This document shows, one piece after another, positions 19,501 through 38,200 of a DNA stretch of 64,000 nt (its first letter is position 1; each line of letters starts with the position of its first letter). The stretch covers positions 14,110,105-14,174,104 of the forward strand of contig JACTAT010000037.1 of NCBI GenBank assembly GCA_014526335.1, in the 5' to 3' direction. Under the pieces are notes generated by a model that was given only the letters and a program-made list of their open reading frames with translations, was not told the DNA's origin and searched no databases. The DNA is from Chrysaora quinquecirrha (taxonomy: Eukaryota > Cnidaria > Scyphozoa > Semaeostomeae > Pelagiidae). A program made the translations under genes and the position numbers.

Positions 19501-22500
19501 ATCACAGTATGCAAAAACATCCCCACGTCAAGCATAACAACCCACCACGTTCATGATTACAGTAGTGGGTGTAGATTTGATAGCGCGTTATATGGTGAAT
19601 CATTCACAAAGATTTGATAAACAAATATAGTACTTAAAATTCATTCTAAATCATTATTCTCACCTCTTCCAAGTAACCATCTTTGGTAGAACCAAGCACT
19701 CTGATCATTTGGATCAGTAAAGAAAGCATTTTGGACCATTTCAAATTCTACAAGTAAAAGGCACTCAATAAAATGACGCAAGAATTGGACATCAAGTACC
19801 TTATTTATCAAGGCAAATCCGAAAAGACCACAACTGATACCTTAAATATTTTTCTGATACCTGAGACCTTAAGTACCTTAAGTGAATTCAGAGAACGACA
19901 ACTTGCTCTTGCCTTGTAATTTCGTGTGTCGTTCTTGAGAAGATTTAAAGGCTCAGGCAAAACGATAAAACATTGTTTGTCAAACATCAACATATGTTTG
20001 TCAACAAAACTTTCTACCATTTGGCAATGTAGCAAAACATTGCTTGTCAAATAATGAACAAACTTAACACCAACAAATTTAGCTTATTTTTCTCAGGCAA
20101 TGTTTTGCGACGCGACCATAAGGTCAAAACATTGCTTGAAAAGCAAACCTCGAATGTTTGACAAACAATGTTTGATAATTTGGCCAGGGCCTCGCTAAGT
20201 TCTTAGAAAAGAGACGCTCAAACATCTCTTTGAAGGAAACTACTCTTAGGCTAGACTCACTAAAACGTCGTGGACTTTTCACTGTAATTTTTTGTACAAT
20301 TTGGGTTATCCAGTAGATGCGGCCCTAAGAAGAGTATCAGACCGAAAAAATATTATAACACGCGCTAAAATGTCACCACTGTAATTCAAGTAGTTTTGAA
20401 ACAGAGAAATATTTGACCAAACTTTCAGTCTCCGTTTCTTAAAAAAAAGTTGTAATCAAAGTGTCCAACAATCTATTCAGTTAATTTGATTGGTCATCCC
20501 GCTGTATCCCGCGAGCTGATTGGTTTTTAAAACACAATGCCAATGCGGCTTCACTTTTTGATCGCATTTCGGTCTGCATTTGGGTTTATATTTCGCTTTA
20601 TACAATTGTTTCGTAGTGTTTCTGTTTATACTCTGAGGAGTATCAAATTAAAGAGTTTTGAAGTATGTCCAAAAAAGTTTTCGCTGTTTCTGGCATATGA
20701 AGCTCCTGTACTAAAAGCCCTTAATAATTACCGTATAGCTCTATTAACCTTGGTTTTAAGCCCCCCTCTCTATTAAGCCCCCCTTTCAAGTGAAATTTTA
20801 AATAAGCCCCCTCTCTATTAAGTCCCCCTCTTATCTAATTCCTAAGCGACAAGTAATACCATTGTCTTGAAACGGAGGCAACATTTATACAGGGGGAGGG
20901 GTGGTCCGTCCTATTTCTAATGATTTGTAACAAGTTTTGTGATGCACGGAGAAAGTCTCTATGAATTTTGGCCACGATTGTAGAGCATCTACGGTATGGA
21001 ACAAAAATCCTTCAGTTCAAATCATACCTTTTAGAAGAGCTTTCTCCTCAACCTTATCCTTCTGCCCAATAACAGGATGTATAAAAGGGAGCAATTTCGA
21101 TCTGTTATGCCACGCGGAATAATTTGAGAAATTTTCGCTAATTTTCTTCTTTGTAAAAGCCAATTCATCTTCAGGGGAAATTTCAGCTTTGTCCACCACA
21201 TATCTTCTATAATCCCAACAATGAACTATGGAAGGAAAACTGAAAATAATTAAGAATTCCTTGTCAAACATGACCGTTTTTGTAATTGCTGCTGTGTAAT
21301 ACCTCAGGGTGGTACATGTCTTATAAATGGATGGAGCTGTGCTACCCACATTTGACCACCCTGACCATTTACAACAGATGATATTGATATTGATTGATTG
21401 ATAGGCCGAGCAATGGCTACCTTCTCAAGGTATGGATTTTTCATTGCTAAGCACGTGGGATCCACTGAATATCCAAAGGCTAATCTATGCAGTGCGACCC
21501 CAGTCTTTCCTCTCGATGTGACCATACATGGTGATTCCTTTTTCCTTTCATAATGTTTTGAACCGAAGCAAAAATACAGTTATTTCCTATCGAAATGTAT
21601 TTCTTCAGATGGTCATATCTCAGCCAATGTTTGATGTATTCGACTGATTTTGCCAATTTACGCAATATTTTTAACGCTCTTTCACAAAACGAAGAGCACA
21701 TTTCGAATTTCTAAAAATAGATTTTTAATGACGTCACACTTAGATACTCAATTCAATTCAATTCAATTTCACAGAATACAAAAAATTAAAGTTAATAAAA
21801 ATACGTATTCTGTGCGACCCCAAAAAAGGAAGGCTTATCTAGTTTGGGTCGCAAATTAAAGTTGTAATAATACAAAAATAAAAAATTTGAGATACTAAAA
21901 GCAAGGTTGCAAAATACAAAACTAAGGAATATTTCATTACAGTGCAAACCTATAGCTACTCTTTCGACTCAAGACATGCCCTCTCGAATACATACCCTTT
22001 CTTTAAGTTACAAAATTAAATGAACGCCAGGGGCAGCTAACGCATCTTTTATAAGAAAGTTCGGCTCAGGCCTAGTACTGAAAATGTATTAACTGGCGGC
22101 TAAATCTGAGTAATCAAAATTCCTTAGCAATTTCTTAACTTTTTACGTTTATATATTTATTCTGTATAATTGCCTATCCGAGTACTACCTTCCTTATAAA
22201 GCACTTTCTTATGAAAAATGCGTGTAATCGAAGCACAACGGTATTTCGCACTCACAATTTCGTGCATCATATGATAAGAACTGGTTACACAGCTTCACTT
22301 CGTTCTTCCAGTCAGCATTCGGCATGTTTTCCAAACAAAATCTCCTGTGATTCCACACACCATACGACTTTGGATTCACACTGAGACAATCTTGTAAAAG
22401 CTTCAAGTCGTGAAGATATAACTCTAACATTTCATCTTCATTTCTAGGAATGAAAGAGAACTAACTTTGCGCTTTCTTTCCAATTTTGCGCAAATTTGGT

Positions 22501-22698
22501 CATTCACAAACACAGTTATTAATTTGGTTGAAATCACTCAAACGATTCTTGTCAAAGGAATTCTCAATCTTCAATTTCTAATGTTGTCAAATGAGTAGAG
22601 TTTTTAGTTAACTTTTTTAGTACTTAGTCAGTTAGCGAGTTAATTAGTTAGTTAGTTAATTAGCTAGTTAGTTAGTTCGTTAATTCTTTAGATAGTTG

Positions 22699-22729
<31 letters not shown>

Positions 22730-23093
22730 CATTAGCTAGTTAGTCATTTAGTTAGTTAGTTAGTTAGTTAATTGGTTTGTTAATTAATTAGTTATTCAGT
22801 TAGTTAGTTGGCTAGCTATAGCTCTTTAGTTCGCTAGTCAGTTTAGTTTAGTTAGTTAGTTAGTTAGTTAGTTAATTAGTTAGTGAGTTGATTAGTTAGT
22901 TTGTGAATTAGTTAGTTAATTATTTAGTTAGTTAGTTAGTTAAGTGGTTCTTTAGTTATTTAGTTAGTTGGTTAGTTAGTTGGTTAGTTCATTAGCTAGT
23001 TAGTTATTTAGTTATTTAATTAGTTTGTTAATTCGTTAGTTATTTAGTTAGTTAGTTAGATAGTTGGTTAGTTAGTTAGTTAATTAGTTAGTA

Positions 23094-23163
<70 letters not shown>

Positions 23164-23269
23164 ATAGTTGGTTAGTTAGTTAGTTAATTAGTTAGTTAGT
23201 TAGCTAGCTGTAGCTCTTAAGTAAGCTAGTGAGTTAGTTAGTAAGTTAATAAATAAGTCAGTGAATTAG

Positions 23270-23328
<59 letters not shown>

Positions 23329-25084
23329 TTCATTTAGTTAGTATGTTAGTTAGCTGGATAGAGACCCCCACAACTAGAATTTATTGATACAAGACAAAAG
23401 AGTCCCTTAGGAAAGTCCACAAAAAAGATTCTTACTTCTCTTCCTTAAATTTCAATAAAATTTCCTTTCTGATATTCCACATTGTATAGAAGTCAGGATT
23501 TGCTGCCAGTAACTTTTCTGTAAGTTCCAGGAGTTCATTGTCAAGTTGCTCACTTTTCCTCTGCAGAAAACGGTTAATAATGTTGTCAGTCAAAATTTCA
23601 TGATTTCATGATTTATTTTTAAACATTCAGTCTTAGTCTCAGTTTTCTGAAAGACAAAGCTATCTAAAAGGCAGCTTTCTTTTGATGAGATCAAAGGTTT
23701 CAATACCATGAGAGTTAGTGGAGCAAAGGACCGACATCATTTGACAAAAACCAGCCCATAACGTCCATATGGTAAGATGATGATGATAATGATAATGATA
23801 ACGACAAGAACAATGGTGAAGATGATAATAATGATGATGATTACGATGATGATTATGATTATGGTGGCAATTGTATTGACAATGACGATGTTTATAAAGA
23901 TGATGATGGTAATGATAACAATGATAATGATGATGATGATGACAATGATAAGGACGGAGATGATAATGATAACGACAATAACAATGATGATATTGATGGC
24001 GATATCAGTTTTGATGGTGATTATGATTATGGTGATGATTATAATGAGTATGATGATGATGACAAAGATGGTGATGAGAACTATGACAATGATGACAATC
24101 TTAATGATGAGGATGATTATAACGATGATAATGATAATCTTGATGATGATGATTTTGATGATGATGATGATAGTGATGATGATAATGATGATGATGATGA
24201 TTACAATGATTATGGTGATAGTGATAGTGACAGAACTTATGATAGTGAGAATGATTATGATGATGATGACAAAGATGATGATGAGAACTATGACAATGAT
24301 GACAATCTTAATGATGAGGATGATTATAACGATGACAATGATAATCTTGATGATGATGATGATGCTGACGATGATGATGATAGTGATGATTATAATGATG
24401 ATGATGATGATTACAGGATTATGGTGATGGTAATAGTGACAGCAATTATGATAGTGAGAATGATTATGATGATGATGACAATGGTGATAACAAATGAGAA
24501 TGATAACAATGACAAAGATGATGATGATGCTGATGAAAATGATGATGATAGTGCTGATTATAATGATGATTATAATGATTACAATGATTATGATGATGGT
24601 GATAGTGACAGCAATTATGACAGTGAGAATGATTATGATGATGATGACAATGGTGATAATAATGACAATGATAAAAACAACAATGATGATTATGATGATG
24701 ATGACAAACATGATAGTGATTTGATTTGATGGTGATGATTACGAGGAGGATGAGTCCATGGCAATGATAATTTTATTCATACAATACACCTAGACTTACT
24801 ACATGAGTCGTAGATATCGCTATTGAATTGAATTGCTGGACGCTCAACCTGACTGTAGCAAACAACAACAACATCAATTCAATTCAATGTGAGCAAAAGT
24901 TAGGGACTTGGGAAGCAAGTCTACAATACACCTAGCATTTAAAGAAATCTTTTTCCACATTCTGATATTCTACCTTATCAAATATTCTTCGTGTAAGCAC
25001 AATAAATTTTTTGGCTTTTTCTTCTCTCTCTTTCCTACGTTCTGCTTCTTGTTCTGCAGTTGTTTTTACTTTTAGCACACCATG
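16597..25084 (-). CDS. RABGGTA: Rab geranylgeranyltransferase subunit alpha (partial)
   Basis: Alpha subunit of the enzyme that attaches geranylgeranyl groups to Rab GTPases. Exons on the minus strand: 24974-25084 ([18 protein letters not shown], like the vertebrate N-terminus after Met), 23436-23560, 22256-22443, 21028-21225, 19664-19747, 18516-18604, 17666-17801 and, less surely, 16597-16663. Prenyltransferase alpha repeats are clear: [73 protein letters not shown]. The next two exons give an Ig-like insert ([39 protein letters not shown]). Phases join cleanly through 17801. Exon 16597-16663 ([10 protein letters not shown], like the vertebrate KECVL segment) does not match the upstream phase. 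The first codon must be in an upstream exon; ATG then GTAATA at 26027-26025 is one candidate. The C-terminal LRR part was not found. Confidence 0.9.
16795..17157. mobile_element. Foldback MITE with TAA duplication (Harbinger-like)
   Basis: Nearly the whole 363 bp is one inverted repeat with arms of about 170 bp. It begins GGGCCTCGTTTTCAAA and ends GAAAACGAGGCCC, flanked by TAA (16792-16794 and 17158-17160). The loop lies near 16975. It sits in a RABGGTA intron. Ends and TSD match PIF/Harbinger habits; there is no transposase. Confidence 0.8.
18030..18500. repeat. Cluster of CCAACATGTTGG-type motifs
   Basis: Repeated gccaacattgttggc and gccagcatgttggc motifs in both orientations (near 18038, 18307, 18372, 18410 and 18465), twice with agcaaacagt. 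It looks like an eroded inverted-repeat element in a RABGGTA intron; no clean ends were found. Confidence 0.45.
18160..18297 (+). pseudogene. Small ORF, possible transposase N-terminal remnant
   Basis: A 45-codon frame starts [20 protein letters not shown] and then has [10 protein letters not shown] before a stop. A short hydrophobic run followed by an acidic run recalls the starts of animal Harbinger transposases, and it lies amid MITE-like motifs. There is no catalytic region. This is a weak resemblance only, and it is antisense to RABGGTA. Confidence 0.25.
18737..19034. mobile_element. Harbinger-like MITE, GGCCAAAC family
   Basis: The left end GGGCTTGGCCAAACATTG pairs with the right-end complement GGTCCTGGCCGAACAATC. 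TTA precedes it (18734-18736) and TTG follows, so the duplication may be mutated. It is the same family as 59066-59329 and about 19947-20192. Confidence 0.65.
19207..19598. mobile_element. Foldback element rich in CCACAGTA/TACTGTGG
   Basis: The left arm (about 19207-19395) carries two tandem units with tactgtggtg, gtggtgggct and tgcttgatgtgg. The right arm (19437-19598) holds the complements. Outer ends match as tataccacacaagcg-like versus the complement of agcgcgttatatggt. It is 66 bp from RABGGTA exon 19664-19747. Confidence 0.65.
19947..20192. mobile_element. Diverged copy of the GGCCAAAC MITE family
   Basis: Starts aggctcaggcaaaacgataa and ends with the complement of ggccctggccaaattatc; internal gtttgtcaaacat and tttgcttttca-like pieces match the better copies. 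No clear target duplication. Confidence 0.55.
20475..20660 (+). repeat. CCAAT/TATA-containing dispersed repeat
   Basis: Third copy of the 1039-1465 repeat: ctgattggtttttaaaaca, atttcggtctgcatttgggt, tatatttcgc, then tttatactctgaggagta. It is antisense to the surrounding RABGGTA gene, inside an intron. Confidence 0.65.
21749..21860 (-). mobile_element. Inverted, diverged copy of the hairpin plus (TTGAA)n tail
   Basis: Tail tcaattcaattcaattcaat (21748-21767), hairpin arms gcgaccc (21814-21820) and gggtcgc (21846-21852), and an internal aggcttatctagtttggg correspond to the complement of 4820-4937. The tail end faces lower coordinates, so the element lies on the minus strand. Confidence 0.55.
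22600..23350. repeat. (TTAG)n microsatellite
   Basis: About 750 bp of TTAG/GTTA repeats with scattered variants, in the RABGGTA intron between 22443 and 23436. The tetranucleotide differs from the animal telomere unit TTAGGG, so it is not telomeric. Confidence 0.95.
23770..24730. repeat. GATGAT/GATAAT simple-sequence array
   Basis: Nearly 1 kb of trinucleotide and hexanucleotide units (gatgat, gataat, gatgac) in the RABGGTA intron between 23560 and 24974. A segment of about 150 bp is repeated (24050-24200 versus about 24250-24400). Open frames here (Met/Ile-rich or Asp/Asn-rich) are repeat artefacts. Confidence 0.95.
24790..24890 (+). mobile_element. Partial Mutator-like MITE copy
   Basis: tagacttactacatgagtcg followed by tatcgct repeats the left end of the 15535-15669 element; the right arm is not clear. 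Confidence 0.4.
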
Positions 25085-31985
<6,901 letters not shown>

Positions 31986-32261
31986 AGTTACTGATTCAAA
32001 AGTTTGTCTGGGCAATTCAAAGGGAAGACATGAAATTTTTCAGACTTTTTTAAGAATACAGATATTTGAGATAGGGGATTGAGCCATAATGTAGTATTGA
32101 GTTTTGTAACAATGTTTGACAAGCATTTAGTTTCAGTTTGGTAAAGATTGAAAATTTTCAAACTTCTTCAGTATTTTTGTAACATTAAAATATAAAATGT
32201 TAGATTTCACCTTATTTAGAGGAGAAAAAGCTTTTCCTTGTTTCAATCGAAACAAATGTTT
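31986..32261. other. Tail-to-tail junction of SLC66A2 and NOP9
   Basis: 276 bp separate the two stop codons. A plus-strand attaaa near 32185 could serve SLC66A2. I see no aataaa for NOP9 on the minus strand in this stretch, so its transcript may run into the SLC66A2 3' end. Confidence 0.5.
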
Positions 32262-35200
32262 CTATTTTTTCTTCTTTTTGGGTTTTGTTTCCTTACCAGG
32301 TTTTTTGGTAAATGTCTCAAACAGTTCATCTATTTCATCTGTGTTGCTTGCAATGCTGCTTCCCTGAAACAAAAATATAGATAAACTTTGTTTGATTTAT
32401 AGATTTATACGATGAGTTAAGGGCAGTGATGGCATTTTTCTAGGGCACGATATAAAACCAGTATCGGCGTGGCAATAATCTGGCCATAAAACTGTCGGAT
32501 CACTTAACTAAATTAAGGTAAGAATACTTTTTAGTGCTTTACTGGTAAACAACAAAACTGGAATGAAAGTTTCTGTACAGAACCAGTGGCCCTTAAAGTA
32601 TATCACTCAGGGGGTCTCTCAAGCTTCCAACTTTTTCATTATAGACAGAGCTTTTCAGATGGCTTCGCTGAAAAATCACCTATTTAGACAAATTAAACAG
32701 TGTTACTTAAGTGTAGCTATTGTTTCAATATGTATATACTGTATGCATAGAAAAGTAAGCTTTTACATTTCCCATGTACTTTTCCTATGTGGATTTGCTT
32801 CTGTAACTTCTTTTACCGTCTTGGGGTACTAAAACCCTTCTGAATTGGTTCTTCCCAATTTAAACTTCTGTCACTTCAAAGAATAATTTGGAATTTGGAC
32901 CCCCTCGAGCTCCCTTGAGTTTTGGGGCCTTAGAACTTGCTCTACCTTCGACATTAGCCCCGCCACTGCACAGAAAATCTACAATTAATTCCAACTACTA
33001 TTCAAACCTTAGAAATTTTATTTTCTTCTGCAAATATTTCTTCACTTCCATAAACTCCAGTTCCAAGTATTTTTAATTCTTTCTTGTATAAAACATCTTC
33101 ATTATTATTCTTAATCTTCCTTTTTCTTTTCATTTCAGTTTCCAAAATATCCTTTCCACTGTCTGTGTCTTTGAAATTTTTCTTTTCCGACCCAGAAATT
33201 TCCGTTCTAGTTTTACTGATATCTGAACTTATACTTTGTTTGTTAAAACTGTTTTGGTTTTGAGAAGTTTCCATGCCACAGTTTCTAAGGACTATTCTTC
33301 CATACATATTTCCACGAAGAATACTCTTGTGTTTTGATAACTCTTCTTTTATTTCTTGTTTTTGCTCTGAATCTGCTTGAATCCATACTTTGTCAATGAC
33401 ATGACTCCCAAATTTGCTGGTGGCCAAAGAAACGATATTTTTCTAAAAAAACAAAGTCTTATTTGAAATGTAGTGCCATAGAAATATAATCTGGACATAT
33501 TTATGAAAACACACAAATGCAATAGTGGTTATTAGAGTGATAAGCCCGATAAACCTAAGGCCCTTGACAAAAACTTGAGCATGTGTTGCCACCCTAGTGG
33601 TAGGGACTATGGATCTTCTGCAACATAAGTGAAAAAGGCTGTGGATGGTCGTTTTGTGTCACCAATGCCAGACGATACAGATGTTTTTCAACATCAGTGG
33701 TAGAGGATGTGGAACTGTTGCAACATCAGTGTAGAGGATGTGGAACATTTGCAACATCAGTGGTAGAGGATGTGGAACGTGTTAAGATTTACGAAATAAT
33801 GACATCATATCCGCTTCCGGCTGTCACGCCAGGTTTACAAGTCTAACCTTTTGTGAAATCTATTATTCGTTCGTTCGTTATTCGTTGTCATGCTTGATCA
33901 TCGTTCGTTGTATTTTCTCTGCGTTTACTCATAATTTTAACAGAACGTTTGCAACATCAGTGGTAGAGGATGTGGAATGTTTGCAACATCAGTGGTAGAG
34001 GATGTGGAACGTTTGCAACATCAGTGTAGAGGATGTGAAACGTTTGCAACATCAGTGGTAGAGGATGTGGAACGTTTGCAACATCAGTGTAGAGGATGTG
34101 AAACGTTTGCAACATCAGTGGTAGAGGATGTGGAACGTTTGCAACATCAGTGGTAGAGGATGTGGAATGTTTGCAACATCAGTGGTAGAGGATGTGGACC
34201 GTTTGCAACATCAGTGTAGAGGATGTGGATCGTTTGCAACATCAGTGGTAGAGGATGTGGAACGTTTGCAACATCAGTGGTAGAGGATGTCGAACTGTTG
34301 CAACATCAGTGGTAGAAGATGTGGAACTGTTGCCATATCAGTGGTATAGGATGTGGAACTTTTGCCATATCAGTGGTGAGGATGTGGAACGTTTGCAACA
34401 TCAGTGGTAGAGGATGTGGAACGTTTGCAACATCAGTGGTAGAAGATGTGGAACTGTTGCCATATCAGTGGTATAGGATGTGGAGCTTTTGCCATATCAG
34501 TGGTGAGGATGTGGAACGTTTGCAACATCAGTGGTAGAGGATGTGTAACTTTTTCAACAACAGTGGTAGAGGATGTGGAACTGTTGCCATATCAGTGGTA
34601 GAGGATGTGGAACTTTTGCCATATCAGTGGTAGAGGATGTGGAACTTTTGCCATATCAGTGGTAGAGGATGTGGAACTTTTGCCATACCAGTGGTAGAGG
34701 ATGTGGAACGTTTGCAACATCAGTGTTAGAGGATGTGGAACTGTTGCAACATCAGTGGTAGAGGATGTGGAACGTTTGCAACATCAGTGGTAGAGGATGT
34801 GGAACTTTTGCCATATCAGTGGTGGAGGAGGTTGATCTTTTGCAACACCTGTATAGATCATGTGCTCATACTGATCTTTTGCAATATCAGTGGAAGAGGA
34901 TGGGGATCATTTGCAACACCATTGGTAGAAGATGCAGATCTTTTTTCAACACCAGGAGCAGAGGTTGTTGATCTTCTCAAAAACCATTGGCAGCATTCTT
35001 GAATTTTCTAAACACCAGTGGCAGAGGTTGTCCATCTTCTGCAAAATAAGTGGCAGAGCTTGTTGATCTCCTGCAACACCAGTGGTAGATGATATGAACC
35101 TTTTATAACAACAATGACAGAAATGTAGATGCTCTGCTGCACCAATGGCAGATATTGTAGTTGTTTTGCAACACCAGTGCCAGAGGTTGTGCATCTTCTG

Positions 35201-38200
35201 CAGCACTGAGGGCAGAAGCTGTGGACTTGGCATTCTGCAAGGCAAATGGCAGAGGTTGACGATATTCTGCAAGGCAAGTGATAGAGAGATTGTGTATCTT
35301 TTTCAAAACCAGTGATTGAGGATGTAGATCGTCTGCAACAACCAACAGGGAAAGATGTGGATCTTCTTCAACACCAGTGGTTGAAAGAAGAATGTCTGCA
35401 ACACCAGTGCTATAACATGTGGATCTTTTGCAACACCAGCAGCAGAGGTTGTGGATCTTCTGCAACACCAGTAGCAGAATTTGTAGATCTTCTGTAGCAC
35501 TAGCAGCAGAGGTTGTGGATCTTCTTCAAGACAAATGACAGTGTTTAAGGATCTTATGCTTATGCAAAACCAGCAGCAGAGTCTGTGGCTCTTCTGCAAC
35601 ACCAGTGGCACAGGCTGTGGATCTTCTGCATCACTAGTGGCAGAGGTTACGAGTCTTTTACAATATCAATGGCAGAGGAAAGAGGATGCGGAACAACTGG
35701 ATAAGATAATGGCAATCTGGTGCAACGGCAATGTCACTGGATGTTGAACTTCTACAAAACGAGTGGCAGATGCGAAAAAATCTGAAGATGATGTGAACCT
35801 TCCACAGTACCTGTGGCAGAGGATATGGATCTTTTGCAACACCAGTGGCAGAGGATGTGAATCTTCTACAATACTTGTGGTACTGGGTGTGAATCGTCTT
35901 GAACACTAGTGGTATAGCATAGATATATTCAACAATAACTGTGCCAGTAGGTGTGAACCTTTGCAGTGTATCAATGACAGCAGATTTGGGTTATGAATAT
36001 CTGTAATATTATTGGCACAAGATGTGAATCCTCTGCAAAACTTGAAGCAGAAGGTGTGTTTCCTGAAACAACAGTGACAGAGTCATCGAAAATAACCGAG
36101 TAAGACCGGCAATCTTCTGCAAGACAATTAGAAGAGGACATATATATATATATATATCCTGCAAAACCTATTACCAGAGTTATGGAACTTTCTAATATCT
36201 ACAACATTTTAGCATAAAGTGTTTCATTTGGAAAACTGTGAAAGATGCTTTAGATTGTCTGTAGTACATGTTGGACTGGTTTTAGATCTTCTACAAAATG
36301 TTGATCAAACATACCTGTTCTTTCACAAACCGCTAACCACCAAGCCACACGAGACAAGTCAACTTCATTGAAGATTTAAGCCTGATAACTGTGTAAATAA
36401 AATCAGCCATAACTAAGATTGCATTACCTGAATTTTCCTTGTGACATTTTCTTTTTTCGATTTTGAAATTGTTAGACTTCTGAAAAAAGCCTCAAGAACA
36501 AAGCTTCCATATTCATGATTTGCAAGAAGAAGGAGTTCATCATCCATTTTCACTAGGCATTGAACTAATCTACTTGGCTTATCAAAGTGCAGAAGAGTTT
36601 TCACCAAACATGCTCCATGATAATTTATGGCTTCTTTAGTAAGTTTTCCAGATGCCTCCTGGAAATTAAAAGGAGTAGAAACTGAAATATACCTGAAATA
36701 AGATACTTTTAAAATACATCTTAATTCTTATACTTGCATATAATATACTTGCACATCAAATTAACTCCGATCTTGTTTTAATTAAAGGAAACATGTTTTA
36801 AGAGTACTGTGTAACCACCTAGCTCGAAAGCAAAGTTATTAAAACATCTGTTGTATCCTGTTTTGGATATCAGCAAAATGATGTATTTTTCCGCAAGTCA
36901 AACTTGACGACAGTTGAACAACATTTTTTTCTTTAGTTTTCAGAGTCATAGCTTCTGTTTTCAATGAATTTCTCCCTCAAAGCTATTCAAATGTTTGTCA
37001 CGTTAAAGTCAGCTTGAAAGCAAGCCAAATTGCAAAAATCGTAGTTTTAAAAACAGTGCTCTTTAATTGGAAAAGTTTACTGTCAGTGGGGGAATGCTCG
37101 AACAAAATTTGTTTGGCTGCAAAATAACATCAAAAACTATGTCCCCAACAGACCTTTTCAAAAAGGTCTGAGTTAGAGGCAACTTCTATCTGGAAGATGG
37201 CGGAGACCTTGAGTAAGGGAATCCTTTCAACGTTCAACGACCGGTATTACGGTCACTTTAGGGGAGGTAGCGCAGCCAATTCGAAGGTGATGTGGTGTTG
37301 TGGTGTAATCCAGCTGACTCGTGGTGTCAGAAGCTCAGCGTGGTCAGGTTTCAAGCCCAGCCACAGTAGCGTCACAGCCAGGGTTGAGGTCTCGATTAGT
37401 TAACCTACTACTGAGATCCTAGCGACTGGCGCTAGGCCACCGTTTCTGTCAACCCCTTGTTTTTCATAAGGTTTCACGAAGGGAATTCTGGGAATAATTT
37501 CCTTAGCTACGAATTCAACGTCTGCAGCTATGTAAAATACGTAACTAAGGAAACTATTCCCAGAATTCCTTTCGAAAATCCTTAATGAAAACAGTAGGCA
37601 AAAACCGGCGGCCATCTTTTGCGGAAGCGTCTATTGTTCTTCAAATTCATCAACCTCGTCCCCAGGGCGAATAGGCCTCTACCTGAAACTACGCTTTCCA
37701 TATTCGACCCTGGTATCGGCCTTGTCTATTCGCAATTTGTTTGGCTGCTCAAACAATAGAAATTTTAAGTGACGTCACAGTTTCTTCAAAATTTCACACC
37801 AAAATAGGCCGAAAACTATGTGAAAAAACATCTACAAAAACCAAAAAAATGATGCTACATGAAATATTGTATCTTGACTTATAGTTACTAATGACATTCT
37901 TTGCGTTTCCTTTCTAAGAACATCTGCTTTCAGAATCTTCATCATGTTTTGATGCCTAGGCCAAATTTGCCAGTATTTTGGTAGATTTTTGTGGCCGGTA
38001 CCAGGGCCCAAATCGATTTGACGGTTGAGAATCGAGGAAATTCGATTTGGGGCCTGGGGACGAGGTTGCAAATTCATGCATTGCATAGATGCATAAGGGT
38101 AAAGCATGCAAACCTCACTTCCGCCTTCTTTCTTTGAATCATCTTTGTCTTCATTTTCATCCTTTCTTTCGTCTTCTTTGTCCTTTTCGAAAAATATCTC

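Larger units (their letters stand above)
36659..38113 (-). other. NOP9 intron with two inverted-repeat elements
   Basis: Contains the foldback at 37455-37595 and the 9-bp-TSD element at 37651-38068. 36659-37190 shows nothing recognisable. Confidence 0.6.

Noticed and set aside
22600..23350. Interstitial telomere
   Set aside because: The unit is TTAG, not TTAGGG.
23737..24711. 324-codon Ile-rich frame
   Set aside because: Read-through of the GATGAT/GATAAT array.
33590..36100. CRISPR-like array
   Set aside because: Units are contiguous and imperfect with no unique spacers, and the context is a eukaryotic intron.
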